Shown here piece after piece: positions 27,401 through 35,504 of a stretch of 64,000 nucleotides of DNA. A model generated the notes under the pieces. The model did no database searches and was not told the DNA's origin. It saw only the letters and a program-made list of their open reading frames with translations. Position 1 is the stretch's first letter. Each line of letters starts with the position of its first letter. Origin of the DNA: Flavobacterium soli DSM 19725 (GTDB taxonomy: Bacteria; Bacteroidota; Bacteroidia; Flavobacteriales; Flavobacteriaceae). The DNA is taken from the NCBI RefSeq assembly GCF_000422705.1, contig NZ_AUGO01000002.1, positions 248,001 through 312,000 on the forward strand, read 5' to 3'. The position numbers were made by a program, and so were the translations under genes.

Positions 27401-30400
27401 CTGAGGCTTTTGCTAACAATACGGGTACAGCCGATGCAACAATAAACACATTGGCAGATAAAAGATGGCAAGTTGTTAATTTGTCCGGAACTTATACAGA
27501 CATAAATGTAAGAGTGGGTGAAGCTGGAATCGTAGCAACAAGCATTCCTGTTCAAGGAACTTCTGCTGCAGGTGTGTATTCTAACGCTTTTGGAAGTTTA
27601 GCTACGTTTACATCTGGAACACCTAATACAACTGAATCAAATTCAGCTGTAGTAGCGGCTAACTTTACAGGTTTTATTTCTTATGCAAATTCTAATGTTT
27701 GCTCAGGAACTCCAACACCTGGAAATTTGATCGCTTCATCAAGTGTTATTTGCTTGGGAACTACCGTTAATTTTTCATTGCAAAATGATACTCCTGGAAC
27801 AGGTGTTTCTTATGTTTGGGAAAGCTCAATCAATGGTGTAGACTTTACTCCAATAGATGAAGCAACAACTTCTACATATTCAACGGTTCCATCAGTAGAG
27901 ATGTACTATAGAGTTCAGGTTACATGTGGAGCAAATACGGGAACTACTTCAGTGGTTCACTTAACATTTAATAATTCAATAACAGGTACTACTCCAGCAG
28001 CACGTTGTGGCGTGGGAACTGTAGATTTAGAGGCTGTTGGTAGCTTAGGAAGCACTATTAAATGGTATGCAGACGCCACTGGTGGTTTATCACTAGGAAG
28101 CGGTTCGCCATTTACAACACCAGCAATTAGCGAAAACACAACTTATTATGCTGCTGCAGAAACTTCTTCTGCTGGAATGATCAGTTTAGGAGCTGGAGCT
28201 ACAACAAGTTCAAGTGTTGGACAATCATTGCTTCCAGGAGGCTGGGGTGGTGCAAAAACACAATATATAATTAGAGCAACAGAACTTGTTGCCGCAGGTT
28301 TAACTGCTGGAAACATTACTAGCTTAGGTTTTGAACCAACAATTTCAGGTCAAACTTACCAAGGTTTTTATGTAAGTATAGGTAACACAGCAAATACAAC
28401 TGCACCAACGACTACATTCTTATCTGCAGGATTAACACAAGTTTTTGCTGGAACTGAAGCTAATGATGGTTTTACTCCAGTATCAAATTCGGTTAATACA
28501 CTTGCATTTGGAACGGGTACAGGATCTGCAACTTCTTTCAATTGGGATGGAACTTCTAATATTGTAGTTTCTATTTCATGGAGTAGAGTACCTGCTGCAG
28601 CTACTGCTACAGGAACAGCAATGAAAGTTGATAACGTTGGATTTGTCTCTACAGCTTATAGACAAAGAGATAATTTAGCTCCTGCAGCTATGTTAGCTGA
28701 AACATCTGTTAGCTCAACAACTAACTTTAGACCTAAATTCATTATTGATGGGTTAGTAATTTGTTCTTCTCCAAGAGTTGCTGTTGCAGCTACTGTATCT
28801 GCTCCACCAGCATTTACTTTAAGTGCTACTTCGGCTGTAATTTGTATTGGAGAAACTGTTGATCAACCAGTAACTATAACTGCTGGAGCAACAGATTATG
28901 ATACTTTCTTATGGACGCCATCAACAGGAGTTACTGGAGATGCTACAAGTGGATGGGTATTTAATCCTGCAACTACTACTGATTATGTACTTTCTGCAAC
29001 ACAATCTGCAGGAGTATGTGCTACTACAGCTGAATTTACAGTAACTGTTAATCCATTACCAAATACAATTATATTTTCTCCAGCAGCACCAGCTTTATGT
29101 ACGGATGGAAGCCCGGTTATGCTTACAGCACTTCCGCAAGTAGCAACTCCGGTTGGAGCATGTTTGACCTCACCAAACGGTCAATGGCCTTCGGGAACTT
29201 ATACACCAACAACATGTGATGGTGTAACAGCTAATAATATTGTTACAAATGCTTATGCAGGTGAATATTCTTCTGTAAATGTACTTGCAAACACTAAATA
29301 TACTTTTACTTCTACAGGTGGTAGTGATTATGTGACTATTTCTAATGCTGCTGGAACAACAGTTTTGGCTGCAGGTCCCTCACCAATTCAATGGGTTTCA
29401 ACAAGTGCAGCAACTATAAGATTTTACAGTCATACTGATGCTGCTTGTGGAGCTGCTTCGGTAAATAGGACTAGGTCTATTATTTGTAGTCCATTGACTC
29501 CTGTAGTTTGGTCACCAATTGCAGGATTATTTACAGATGCTGAAGGTATGGTGGCTTATACAGGTACTCCAGCAGTTTCTGTTTATGCTAAGCCAGTAAG
29601 TACTACTGACTATACAGCTACTGCAACTACAAGTGCAGACTGTTCTACATCAAGTGATGTAACTGTAACAGTTAATGCTCTACCTTCTTTGGTAATTACC
29701 AATCCGGCTGCTGTATGTTCTCCTTCAACGGTTGATATTACTGCTGCTGCAGTTACTGCTGGTTCTGATGCTGATTTGACATTGTCTTATTGGGCAGATC
29801 CAAATGCTACTGTAACATTCCCGAATCCTAATGCAATTTCAAGCTCAGGAACATTTTATATTAAAGCAGTTAATGCTAATGGATGTTCTGAAGTTGTTTC
29901 TGTTGCTGTAACAGTAAATACATTGCCATCACTAGTTGTCACAAGTCCGGCTGCTGTATGTTTTCCTTCAACGGTTGATATTACTGCTGCTGCAGTTACT
30001 GCTGGTTCAGATGCTGATTTGACGTTGTCTTATTGGGCAGATCCAAACGCAACTGTTACTTTCCCTGATCCTAATGCAATAGCTAGTTCAGGTACATTTT
30101 ATATCAGAGCTGAAAATGCAAATGGATGTTTTGTGATTTCTCCGGTTTCGGTAGTAGTTAATGTGGTGGATGCTCCTACAGGTGATGCTGCACAATCCTT
30201 TAACAATGTTGCCACTGTAGCTGATTTAGACGCTACAGGAGATGGTATTCAATGGTATGATGCCGCAACTGAAGGTACATTACTAACTTCTGAAACACCA
30301 CTTGTAAATGGAGGAATGTATTTTGCTTCTCAAACAGTTGGAGGTTGTGAAAGCACAATGAGACTTGAAGTTACCGTAACTATTGTAAGTACTATTATAG

Positions 30401-31659
30401 ATTATGTAAACCTTCAATTTCCGGGTACTGCAACAATCAATGAAGGAGGGAGTTTTGATATTTATGCACAAGTATATGATGCTGGTGTAACTGAGGCTGC
30501 TGGTGCAAATGCTGCAATCACGGCTTGGATTGGATATAGTTCTACAAATGAAAATCCTAATTCGGCTTCTTTCACATGGATTCCTGCAAATTATAATGTT
30601 CAGTCAGGAAACAATGATGAGTATAGTATTTCTTTAGGTTCAACTTTACCGGTTGGTACTTACTATTATGCAAGTAGATTCCAAGTAAACGGAGGCGACT
30701 TCGCTTATGGAGGATATTCTGCTACAAATGGTGGTTTCTGGGATGGAACTACTAATATTAATGGTGTATTGACAGTTCAAGAACCTGAAATTACGTATGC
30801 TAACATTCAATTCCCTGGTACTGCAACAATTACAGTAGGTGGATCAGAGACAATTTATGCTCAAGTTTATGCTCAAGGAGTTACCGAAGCGGTTGGTGCT
30901 GCTACAGGAATTACAGCTTGGATTGGATATAGCTCAACTGACGAAAATCCAAATGCAGCTTCTTTCACATGGGTTCCTGCAACTTTCAATGTACAGTCAG
31001 GTAATAATGATGAGTTTTCATTAGCATTAGGTACTGGATTGACAGCTGGAACATATTACTATGCTAGTAGATTCCAATTGAATGGTGGAGACTTTGTATA
31101 TGGCGGATATTCTGCTACAAATGGAGGTTTCTGGAATGGAACTACTAATGTAAATGGTGTACTAACTGTTAACTGTGGTGTCGTAGCCGCTCCAACAACT
31201 GCAAATCCAACACAGGATTTCAATACAGGGGATGACTTATCAACATTTGACGTAACGGGTGAAAACTTGATTTGGTATGATGCTGCAACTGACGGAAACG
31301 TATTACCATCTACTACTGTAATCACGACAGGAACTGTTTATTATGTTTCTCAAACAGTTGGCGGTTGCGAAAGTGCCGATCGTTTGATGATTACTGCAGG
31401 TGTAGATCTTAGAACTCCTGGATTTGATACTGCAAACTTAAAATACTATCCAAACCCAGTTTCGGATATATTGACAGTAACATATTCGGGTACTATTGAA
31501 TCTATTGAAGTATTTAATGTTCTTGGACAAAGAGTGTATCAAAAAACACACAATGCTCAAGAAGTTAAAATCGATATGAGTAATCTTGCTTCAGGAAATT
31601 ATATTGTAAATGTAGTTTCTAATGGCTTGGTTAAAAATCTTAAGGTGATTAAAAAGTAG
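24415..31659 (+). CDS. Giant multidomain T9SS-secreted surface protein
   Basis: A 2414-residue protein. An N-terminal signal peptide ends near residue 39 (FIQSGFSQ) and is followed by a jelly-roll-like domain to about 225. Two related beta-helix-type segments start ASGNWNDPLIWDSG (about 234) and ASGDWNNPATWNKG (about 597). Ig-like domains follow between about 1100 and 1750, then two 81-residue tandem repeats (about 1756-1917) and two 131-residue tandem repeats (about 1997-2258). A type A sorting domain closes the protein (YYPNPVSDILTVTYSG, ending NLKVIKK). The family is displayed on or released from the cell surface, often as an adhesin. No catalytic motif is seen. It is flanked by its own promoter and terminator. 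Confidence 0.88.
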   Translation: MRKITLSCKLRWYNPLRFQKNVWGILMLMMLFIQSGFSQTVLIDPAGEGGFELGASFTANGWTSVNAATDGWAVGSVPVVATGSNCAYVSANGGAAWSYSQLSTFTHIYRDVTIPAGETKLSLSFKWKAGGEGSTTSDWDNLKLWLAPVTVTPTTGSQVSGATQLIGPGANNGMYKLSSATWNSETIQFVGVPGTTYRLIFSWKSDVSDIANPPSALDDISFVSSMPGDYITIASGNWNDPLIWDSGVVPGSLDNATISTGHIVSINATGLSAKDVTVNGTLEYGTTPTSFSALGNLTVNAGGLLNVFNGTTGKTINVAGNFVNNGTVDLSVGTTSAGNLTLNGSMLQTVSGSGTFVNGKIRNLTCSNTSTAIPNIDWQVNNLSVEYNLSISNAKINLGTNKFTHGTSTTAHTGLGSFTFTNGGFIGGKFSRWWSAGATGYTTASPTSIPTGAAGRYPFYTLDGQQRILYIGRATPTVGGEYAVVYNNSSTVTSGLSIVDGAYTITDRWNGSFQVSTEGTSPVAASYWATIFAPNVYYPLNGFGRVLGQAAALSGTHVNSTAGASAQRNTMTEADLLTATGLYMGINSADLLFASVASGDWNNPATWNKGIVPSCTDAVTIASGTTVTVNSAANVAKDVNIAVGGTLSVASGDLTVGCTLKNNLFVNNGTLTVSGGVLNINGSFTHNSGSTFNQSAGAINVDGNDAGAAATSVASSISIVQLNSNLINWTGGTLTVVDPHANPTASNSFTYTSGTSINVTAGHTLRFGDGVSTDAGGNATNGFRMNTWASSGRISFFNLEINGAAGANRFVSSTYTYGVNGDFVINANGEYREGTNTTYVAGNVSNSGTYFNTGTLYLGSLLNGVVAPSLNVQTISGAGIYANALTGSTANLSTLSVNNTNASGVTLNVPLSLSGNLNLVAGKLNTTDANLLTVGTATAAANISGGSATAYVNGPLSRTIVSGNANTNYIVFPIGKTDYTPIALAPSTTAVSSFKAEAFANNTGTADATINTLADKRWQVVNLSGTYTDINVRVGEAGIVATSIPVQGTSAAGVYSNAFGSLATFTSGTPNTTESNSAVVAANFTGFISYANSNVCSGTPTPGNLIASSSVICLGTTVNFSLQNDTPGTGVSYVWESSINGVDFTPIDEATTSTYSTVPSVEMYYRVQVTCGANTGTTSVVHLTFNNSITGTTPAARCGVGTVDLEAVGSLGSTIKWYADATGGLSLGSGSPFTTPAISENTTYYAAAETSSAGMISLGAGATTSSSVGQSLLPGGWGGAKTQYIIRATELVAAGLTAGNITSLGFEPTISGQTYQGFYVSIGNTANTTAPTTTFLSAGLTQVFAGTEANDGFTPVSNSVNTLAFGTGTGSATSFNWDGTSNIVVSISWSRVPAAATATGTAMKVDNVGFVSTAYRQRDNLAPAAMLAETSVSSTTNFRPKFIIDGLVICSSPRVAVAATVSAPPAFTLSATSAVICIGETVDQPVTITAGATDYDTFLWTPSTGVTGDATSGWVFNPATTTDYVLSATQSAGVCATTAEFTVTVNPLPNTIIFSPAAPALCTDGSPVMLTALPQVATPVGACLTSPNGQWPSGTYTPTTCDGVTANNIVTNAYAGEYSSVNVLANTKYTFTSTGGSDYVTISNAAGTTVLAAGPSPIQWVSTSAATIRFYSHTDAACGAASVNRTRSIICSPLTPVVWSPIAGLFTDAEGMVAYTGTPAVSVYAKPVSTTDYTATATTSADCSTSSDVTVTVNALPSLVITNPAAVCSPSTVDITAAAVTAGSDADLTLSYWADPNATVTFPNPNAISSSGTFYIKAVNANGCSEVVSVAVTVNTLPSLVVTSPAAVCFPSTVDITAAAVTAGSDADLTLSYWADPNATVTFPDPNAIASSGTFYIRAENANGCFVISPVSVVVNVVDAPTGDAAQSFNNVATVADLDATGDGIQWYDAATEGTLLTSETPLVNGGMYFASQTVGGCESTMRLEVTVTIVSTIIDYVNLQFPGTATINEGGSFDIYAQVYDAGVTEAAGANAAITAWIGYSSTNENPNSASFTWIPANYNVQSGNNDEYSISLGSTLPVGTYYYASRFQVNGGDFAYGGYSATNGGFWDGTTNINGVLTVQEPEITYANIQFPGTATITVGGSETIYAQVYAQGVTEAVGAATGITAWIGYSSTDENPNAASFTWVPATFNVQSGNNDEFSLALGTGLTAGTYYYASRFQLNGGDFVYGGYSATNGGFWNGTTNVNGVLTVNCGVVAAPTTANPTQDFNTGDDLSTFDVTGENLIWYDAATDGNVLPSTTVITTGTVYYVSQTVGGCESADRLMITAGVDLRTPGFDTANLKYYPNPVSDILTVTYSGTIESIEVFNVLGQRVYQKTHNAQEVKIDMSNLASGNYIVNVVSNGLVKNLKVIKK
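29680..30165 (+). repeat. Two tandem 243-bp coding repeats
   Basis: Units 29680-29922 and 29923-30165 keep an exact 243-base period (81 codons). The proteins share PAAVC, STVDITAAAVTAGSDAD and LSYWADPNATVTFP. The first half of the unit is nearly identical at the nucleotide level, which indicates a recent duplication or ongoing recombination. Confidence 0.92.
30403..31188 (+). repeat. Two tandem 393-bp coding repeats
   Basis: Units 30403-30795 and 30796-31188 (131 codons each) share FPGTATI, AWIGYSST, YYYASRFQ and YGGYSATNGGFW. They are more diverged at the nucleotide level than the neighbouring 243-bp pair. Confidence 0.92.
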
Positions 31660-31691
31660 TTTTAGCTGCTGAAAAAGCCTAAGTTAAATTT

Positions 31692-31727
31692 AAATCCCGA
31701 TTGTCATTTGACAATCGGGATTTTTTA
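31692..31727 (+). terminator. Terminator after the giant T9SS gene
   Basis: A perfect 14-bp stem, AAATCCCGATTGTC at 31692-31705 against 31710-31723, with loop ATTT and a T-run. Confidence 0.93.
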
Positions 31728-31775
31728 TTTACCGCAATAGTGTAAAAGTTTCCAAGATGCCTAAAGATACTTAAC

Positions 31776-31831
31776 TAGCCCCGACAGGAGGGAATCCCGA
31801 TTTTTCATCGGGAAGGAAGGATGGCGGGAAC
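31776..31831 (+). ncRNA. Structured intergenic element A (TAGCCC ... GGATGGCGGG)
   Basis: It begins TAGCCCCGACAGGAGGGAA, has a central 7-bp hairpin TCCCGAT/ATCGGGA (31795-31801 with 31807-31813) and ends GGAAGGATGGCGGGAAC. The end motifs resemble two other elements in this window and intergenic elements abundant in Flavobacterium, possibly the Flavo-1 RNA motif. The family link is inferred. The orientation is assumed from the order TAGCCC then GGATGGC. Confidence 0.5.
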
Positions 31832-31867
31832 ATGGATTATTTTGTATCTAACGATTCGCTCCAAAAA

Positions 31868-33253
31868 CTACTTAACCTGATTGGTTATCCAATCTCCTAT
31901 TTGGGCCAAGGCAATTGGAGAAAATGTTTGCTCAATTTTTTCATATTCATCAACAGAACAGGTCACGCATTCCTGGAAAAGATGGTTCATATTGGGTAAT
32001 TCTACAACCGTTACTTTTTTATTTCCTCCTTTTTCTAATGCATTTTTTATAGCTTGGGTATTTACTTTTGATGGAACCTGTACATCTTTTTCTCCATTTA
32101 GAACCAGAACTGGACATTTCACATCCTTTAAAATCAAGGAAGGATTGTAGGTAACAAAATATTGAAACCAAGGTGATGCAATCATGCCTATTTGTTGTGA
32201 AATTACTGTATTGATTTCTTCCTGAGATGGTTTTTGGTCAGCAGGAAGTTCGTCAAAACTTGCCTGAATGATAGCTGTCAATTTTTGTTTGGCTGTTTCG
32301 AGATTTTTTTCAGTCTTAATGATGTCGTATATCTTTGCATTGTCAGCTTGAGTTTCTTTTAATTCTTCTTCACTCATTCCGGCTGCTTTTCCTACGAGAT
32401 ATGTTTGCTGTATTAAAAGTTCATCACCAGGAATTCCAGTTCCGGCCAGGAGTACGATATAACTGATGTCTTTAGAGTTTGCCGCAACCATTGGAGCAAT
32501 AATTCCACCTTCGCTGTGACCAATGAGTCCAATTTTTTTGATATTTACTTCTTTTCTAGTTTTTAGATATTCGACAGCTGCCGAAACATCAGTAGCAAAA
32601 TCCTTTGTGGTGGCTATGTTTCTGTCGCCTTTTGATTCGCCCACACCTCTGTCATCAAAACGAAGAACTCCAATTCCTCTTTTGGTTAAATAATCGGCAA
32701 TGACCAAAAACGATTTATGTCCCAAAAGTTCTGAATCCCTGTTTTGAGCACCGCTTCCGCTGATTAAAACCACTACAGGGAATTTACCTTCTTTGCTTGG
32801 TAGGGTTAAAGTTCCGCCTAGAGAGATGTTGTCCTTTTTGTTTTGGAAGGTTATATTTTCTACATAATAATTGAACTCGGTTGGTTCTTGTGGTCGTTTT
32901 TTTACATCTTTGTTTTGGATTAAGTTCAGTGGGAAATTTGCACCTCCTTGGCTAAATGTCCCGATGATTTCATTTGAAGCTTTTAGGGTTCCATTGTATT
33001 CGATTCCTGCAATTTCGATTCCCATTTTCAGATTAGGACTTTGAAACGAAACTGTATTTATTGGAATACCTCGAACACCTTGTTCAGGACTATCCATGGT
33101 TGCTGCATAACCGTTAGAATCTTTACGAATGTTAAAAATCAGATTTAATTTTGTTCCTTGAATTTCAATGGTTCCAAACCATTGTCCTGCTATTTCCTGA
33201 GAAAATGAGAGGGACGAAATGAATAATAATAGTAGTGAAAATGCTTTTTTCAT
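31868..33253 (-). CDS. Secreted alpha/beta hydrolase
   Basis: A 461-residue protein with a signal peptide (MKKAFSLLLLFISSLSFSQ), an N-terminal beta-rich domain of about 110 residues (GQWFGTIEIQGTKLNLIF) and an alpha/beta hydrolase domain. The nucleophile elbow is GHSEGG with Ser247; the acid is probably the Asp in NGEKDVQVP and the base His in NMNHLFQ. The oxyanion region is ISGSGAQNRD. It fits the family of periplasmic or surface esterases/peptidases common in Bacteroidota; the substrate is unknown. It lies six bases after the membrane-protein gene and looks like the last gene of that operon. Confidence 0.85.
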   Translation of the reverse strand: MKKAFSLLLLFISSLSFSQEIAGQWFGTIEIQGTKLNLIFNIRKDSNGYAATMDSPEQGVRGIPINTVSFQSPNLKMGIEIAGIEYNGTLKASNEIIGTFSQGGANFPLNLIQNKDVKKRPQEPTEFNYYVENITFQNKKDNISLGGTLTLPSKEGKFPVVVLISGSGAQNRDSELLGHKSFLVIADYLTKRGIGVLRFDDRGVGESKGDRNIATTKDFATDVSAAVEYLKTRKEVNIKKIGLIGHSEGGIIAPMVAANSKDISYIVLLAGTGIPGDELLIQQTYLVGKAAGMSEEELKETQADNAKIYDIIKTEKNLETAKQKLTAIIQASFDELPADQKPSQEEINTVISQQIGMIASPWFQYFVTYNPSLILKDVKCPVLVLNGEKDVQVPSKVNTQAIKNALEKGGNKKVTVVELPNMNHLFQECVTCSVDEYEKIEQTFSPIALAQIGDWITNQVK

Positions 33254-33258
33254 GATGA

Positions 33259-33849
33259 TTAATTTATAAGTGTAAGAATAATTTTTGAAATAATTTCGGC
33301 TAAAATAATAGCTCCAGCAAACAATAAATTGTTTTTAGTTCCTCGTGAATTGGTAGCTATTTTGAATCCGTTAAAAAGTAAAATAACAAACCATACTAAA
33401 AACAACATTGTAATTCCGGCAATTAAAATCATTACTACCATGTCGATAGGTGCTATATTTACTCCATTTTGAAGATTTTTAGTGTCTATTGAAGCGAGAA
33501 TCCTTTCGCCTAAATCGGCACTAAAATTTTGATAGTTAATGAATGTCAACAAATAGAAAGGAAATCTAGAAATGAGTACAGATGTTAGTATGTCAATTAT
33601 TCGAGTTTTAGGATTGATGTATTTTCCCAAAAAGAATAGAACCAGAAATAGCGAAACGATATTGATGAGATTATCGATAACGGGTTTGAAATGTGTGGGA
33701 ACTCCAGGGAAATGAAGATCGAGAACGCCATCGAATCGTGCTTCAAATACATATCCGAGATAGCTTCCTATTAATGTAAATAGCACTCCAAAAAACAATA
33801 ACTTGTTTTCGGTATATCTTTCAAACGGATTAAAAATTATAGTTTTCAT
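33259..33849 (-). CDS. Multi-pass membrane protein (Yip1-like)
   Basis: A 196-residue protein with about five hydrophobic segments (GVLFTLIGSYLGYVF, LINIVSLFLVLFFLG, MVVMILIAGITMLFLVWFVI, NLLFAGAIILAEIISKIIL). The pattern, with NPFERYTENK before the first span, recalls Yip1-type proteins, but I cannot assign a function. Its start overlaps the stop of the upstream DUF2089-like gene (ATGA), so the two are translationally coupled, and the hydrolase gene follows after five bases. Confidence 0.65.
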   Translation of the reverse strand: MKTIIFNPFERYTENKLLFFGVLFTLIGSYLGYVFEARFDGVLDLHFPGVPTHFKPVIDNLINIVSLFLVLFFLGKYINPKTRIIDILTSVLISRFPFYLLTFINYQNFSADLGERILASIDTKNLQNGVNIAPIDMVVMILIAGITMLFLVWFVILLFNGFKIATNSRGTKNNLLFAGAIILAEIISKIILTLIN

Positions 33850-34127
33850 TTGTTTTCAGATTTTAATTGATTGATTTTTTCGATGATGTCGTCTAATTTA
33901 TTCCTTACCGTCGGGTAACTTTTGCCCATCTGGACGGCCATTTCTTTCAAGCTTCCACTGGACAAGAAAAATTGAAGGATAAAATTTTGTTCTTCTTCTG
34001 GTATTTGAAGAAGTAAGGGTAGGATGTAGTTGCCGGAAACAGTAGTATTGCAATTTCCGCAGCTGAGTTGCGAGACTGAAAGTGCTTTTTCGCAACTCGG
34101 ACAATTAATAGGAAGTTTTGGATTCAT
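33846..34127 (-). CDS. DUF2089-like zinc-ribbon/helix-turn-helix regulator
   Basis: A 93-residue protein with a four-cysteine zinc ribbon (CPSCEKAL ... CGNCNT) and a C-terminal segment with a helix-turn-helix look (GSLKEMAVQMGKSYPTVRNKLDDII), the layout of DUF2089. Start ATG 34127 is used: the longer frame beginning TTG 34148 starts inside the promoter box TACTTTTG. Its TGA stop overlaps the next gene's ATG. A role as transcriptional regulator of its own operon is inferred. Confidence 0.75.
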   Translation of the reverse strand: MNPKLPINCPSCEKALSVSQLSCGNCNTTVSGNYILPLLLQIPEEEQNFILQFFLSSGSLKEMAVQMGKSYPTVRNKLDDIIEKINQLKSENK

Positions 34128-34145
34128 AACTAAACTAATTTTATA

Positions 34146-34153
34146 CAAAAGTA
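34146..34153 (-). promoter_or_regulatory. Promoter -7 box TACTTTTG for the DUF2089-like operon
   Basis: Reading on the minus strand, TACTTTTG lies 19 bases before ATG 34127. Its last three bases are the false TTG start of the longer frame. No distinct -33 element is visible in the AT-rich upstream stretch. Confidence 0.7.
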
Positions 34154-34227
34154 AATATTATTTAATAAAAAATAAATAATATTTAAATATTTATTTATAA
34201 TGTTTAAAATTATTTTAGTTTTAGATA

Positions 34228-34252
34228 TAAAAAAAGCTCCCAAAAAGGAGCT
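34228..34252 (-). terminator. Terminator after the DUF2805 gene
   Basis: On the minus strand, AGCTCC, loop TTTTTG and GGAGCT are followed by a run of T residues. Confidence 0.88.
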
Positions 34253-34258
34253 ATTTGA

Positions 34259-34537
34259 TTAGTCAAATTTATTTTTGATGTAGTATTTTCCGTCTAAATC
34301 ATCGTCAAAATCATCAATCTTTGGTGGTTTTGGTTTCGGCTTACTGGCCATAGCTTTCTTTTTCCAAAGCTCAAATTTATCGGCAGTGAGTTTCTTTTTC
34401 ATGATTTCGATCACCTCTTTTTCGGCAAATCCAAATTCTTTCTTTATTATCTCAAATGGGTTTTTCTCTTCTAAAGCAAGCGTTATTAGCTTTTCGTTTT
34501 GTTCCCAGGTCAAATCAATGCGTTTACTCTTTTTCAT
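34259..34537 (-). CDS. DUF2805 (TIGR03643) family protein
   Basis: A 92-residue basic protein, MKKSKRIDLTWEQNEKLITL, with helix-turn-helix-like segments (PFEIIKKEFGFAEKEVIEIMK, then LTADKFELWKKK) and an acidic tail (DDFDDDLDGKYY). This pattern matches the small DUF2805 family of bacteria and algae, whose function is not established. It stands alone with its own terminator. Confidence 0.8.
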   Translation of the reverse strand: MKKSKRIDLTWEQNEKLITLALEEKNPFEIIKKEFGFAEKEVIEIMKKKLTADKFELWKKKAMASKPKPKPPKIDDFDDDLDGKYYIKNKFD

Positions 34538-34649
34538 TACTTGAAAATTAATTCAGATAAATTTTTTTTAGGGTTAAATTCTTATTCAATATTAAGAAAA
34601 AAACCAATCACTTTATCGGCTGTTCAAAAATATTTTATTAAAAGTTCGG

Positions 34650-35471
34650 TTAATTTATTTTTTTAGCTTTTTGAAACGGAATTTTCAATAGATTTTTCAG
34701 GTTGTTGTTTTCTTCAGGTTGCATGTGAGTATCCACTCCGTAAATGATTTTTTCGTTGGGCAAGCTTGTAAATGTTCCAAAAAGACGGTCCCAAATAGAG
34801 AAGATATTTCCATAATTGGAATCTGTGTAAGGCAAAACATAGTGATGATGAACCTTGTGCATATCAGGCGAAACAATGAAGTAGCTAATAATGGTGTCAA
34901 GTTTTTTTGGTAGCGAAATATTTGCATGATTAAACTGTGAAAATACCACTGACATCGATTGGTATAAAAAAACTAACCACATAGGACTTCCCACCACCAA
35001 GACGCCAATTGTTGTGAAAATAAAACGAATTATGCTTTCGCCTGGATGATGACGGTTTGCGGATGTAGTGTCAATCCAGGTATCTGTGTGGTGAATGAGG
35101 TGAAAACGCCACATCCATTTTGTTTTATGCTGGACAAGGTGTGCCAAATAGGCTCCAATCAAATCCAATAATAATAATCCGATGATAGTATAGATCCAAA
35201 TGTTTATCTCAGGCAACCACTGCAAAATCCCAAACTTATTTTGAACGGCCCAATCGGCTGTCATCAGTAAAATAAATGCCATGACAAAGTTTACAATTAT
35301 GGTAGTAATGGTAAAAAAAATGTTGATTCCGGCATGATTCCATTTCTTGTAGTCAAAAACAAATAAAGGTTTGGCACTTTCAAGTAGCCAAAAAAAGGCA
35401 ATTCCACCAGCTAAAATTAAACCCCTATGAAGTGATGGAATGGTGGTGAAATAATTAATAATACTTTCCAT
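34650..35471 (-). CDS. Fatty acid hydroxylase / sterol desaturase superfamily membrane protein
   Basis: A 273-residue protein with four to five membrane segments and the di-iron histidine boxes of the superfamily: HLVQH, HLIHH (in MWRFHLIHHTDT), NRHH and HKVHHH. The ending NYGNIFSIWDRLFGTF is also typical. Members hydroxylate or desaturate lipids with O2; in Bacteroidota they are often linked to carotenoid or lipid modification. The substrate here is unknown. It lies 33 bases downstream of alkB-like on the same strand. Confidence 0.85.
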   Translation of the reverse strand: MESIINYFTTIPSLHRGLILAGGIAFFWLLESAKPLFVFDYKKWNHAGINIFFTITTIIVNFVMAFILLMTADWAVQNKFGILQWLPEINIWIYTIIGLLLLDLIGAYLAHLVQHKTKWMWRFHLIHHTDTWIDTTSANRHHPGESIIRFIFTTIGVLVVGSPMWLVFLYQSMSVVFSQFNHANISLPKKLDTIISYFIVSPDMHKVHHHYVLPYTDSNYGNIFSIWDRLFGTFTSLPNEKIIYGVDTHMQPEENNNLKNLLKIPFQKAKKIN

Positions 35472-35504
35472 GTAATCGAGTTTATATCAAATATAAGGAA
35501 AACA

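Noticed and set aside
24415..31659. Assembly artefact causing the tandem repeats in the giant gene
   Set aside because: The copies differ at many positions and keep an exact codon period, so they are real duplications, although copy number could still be miscounted.
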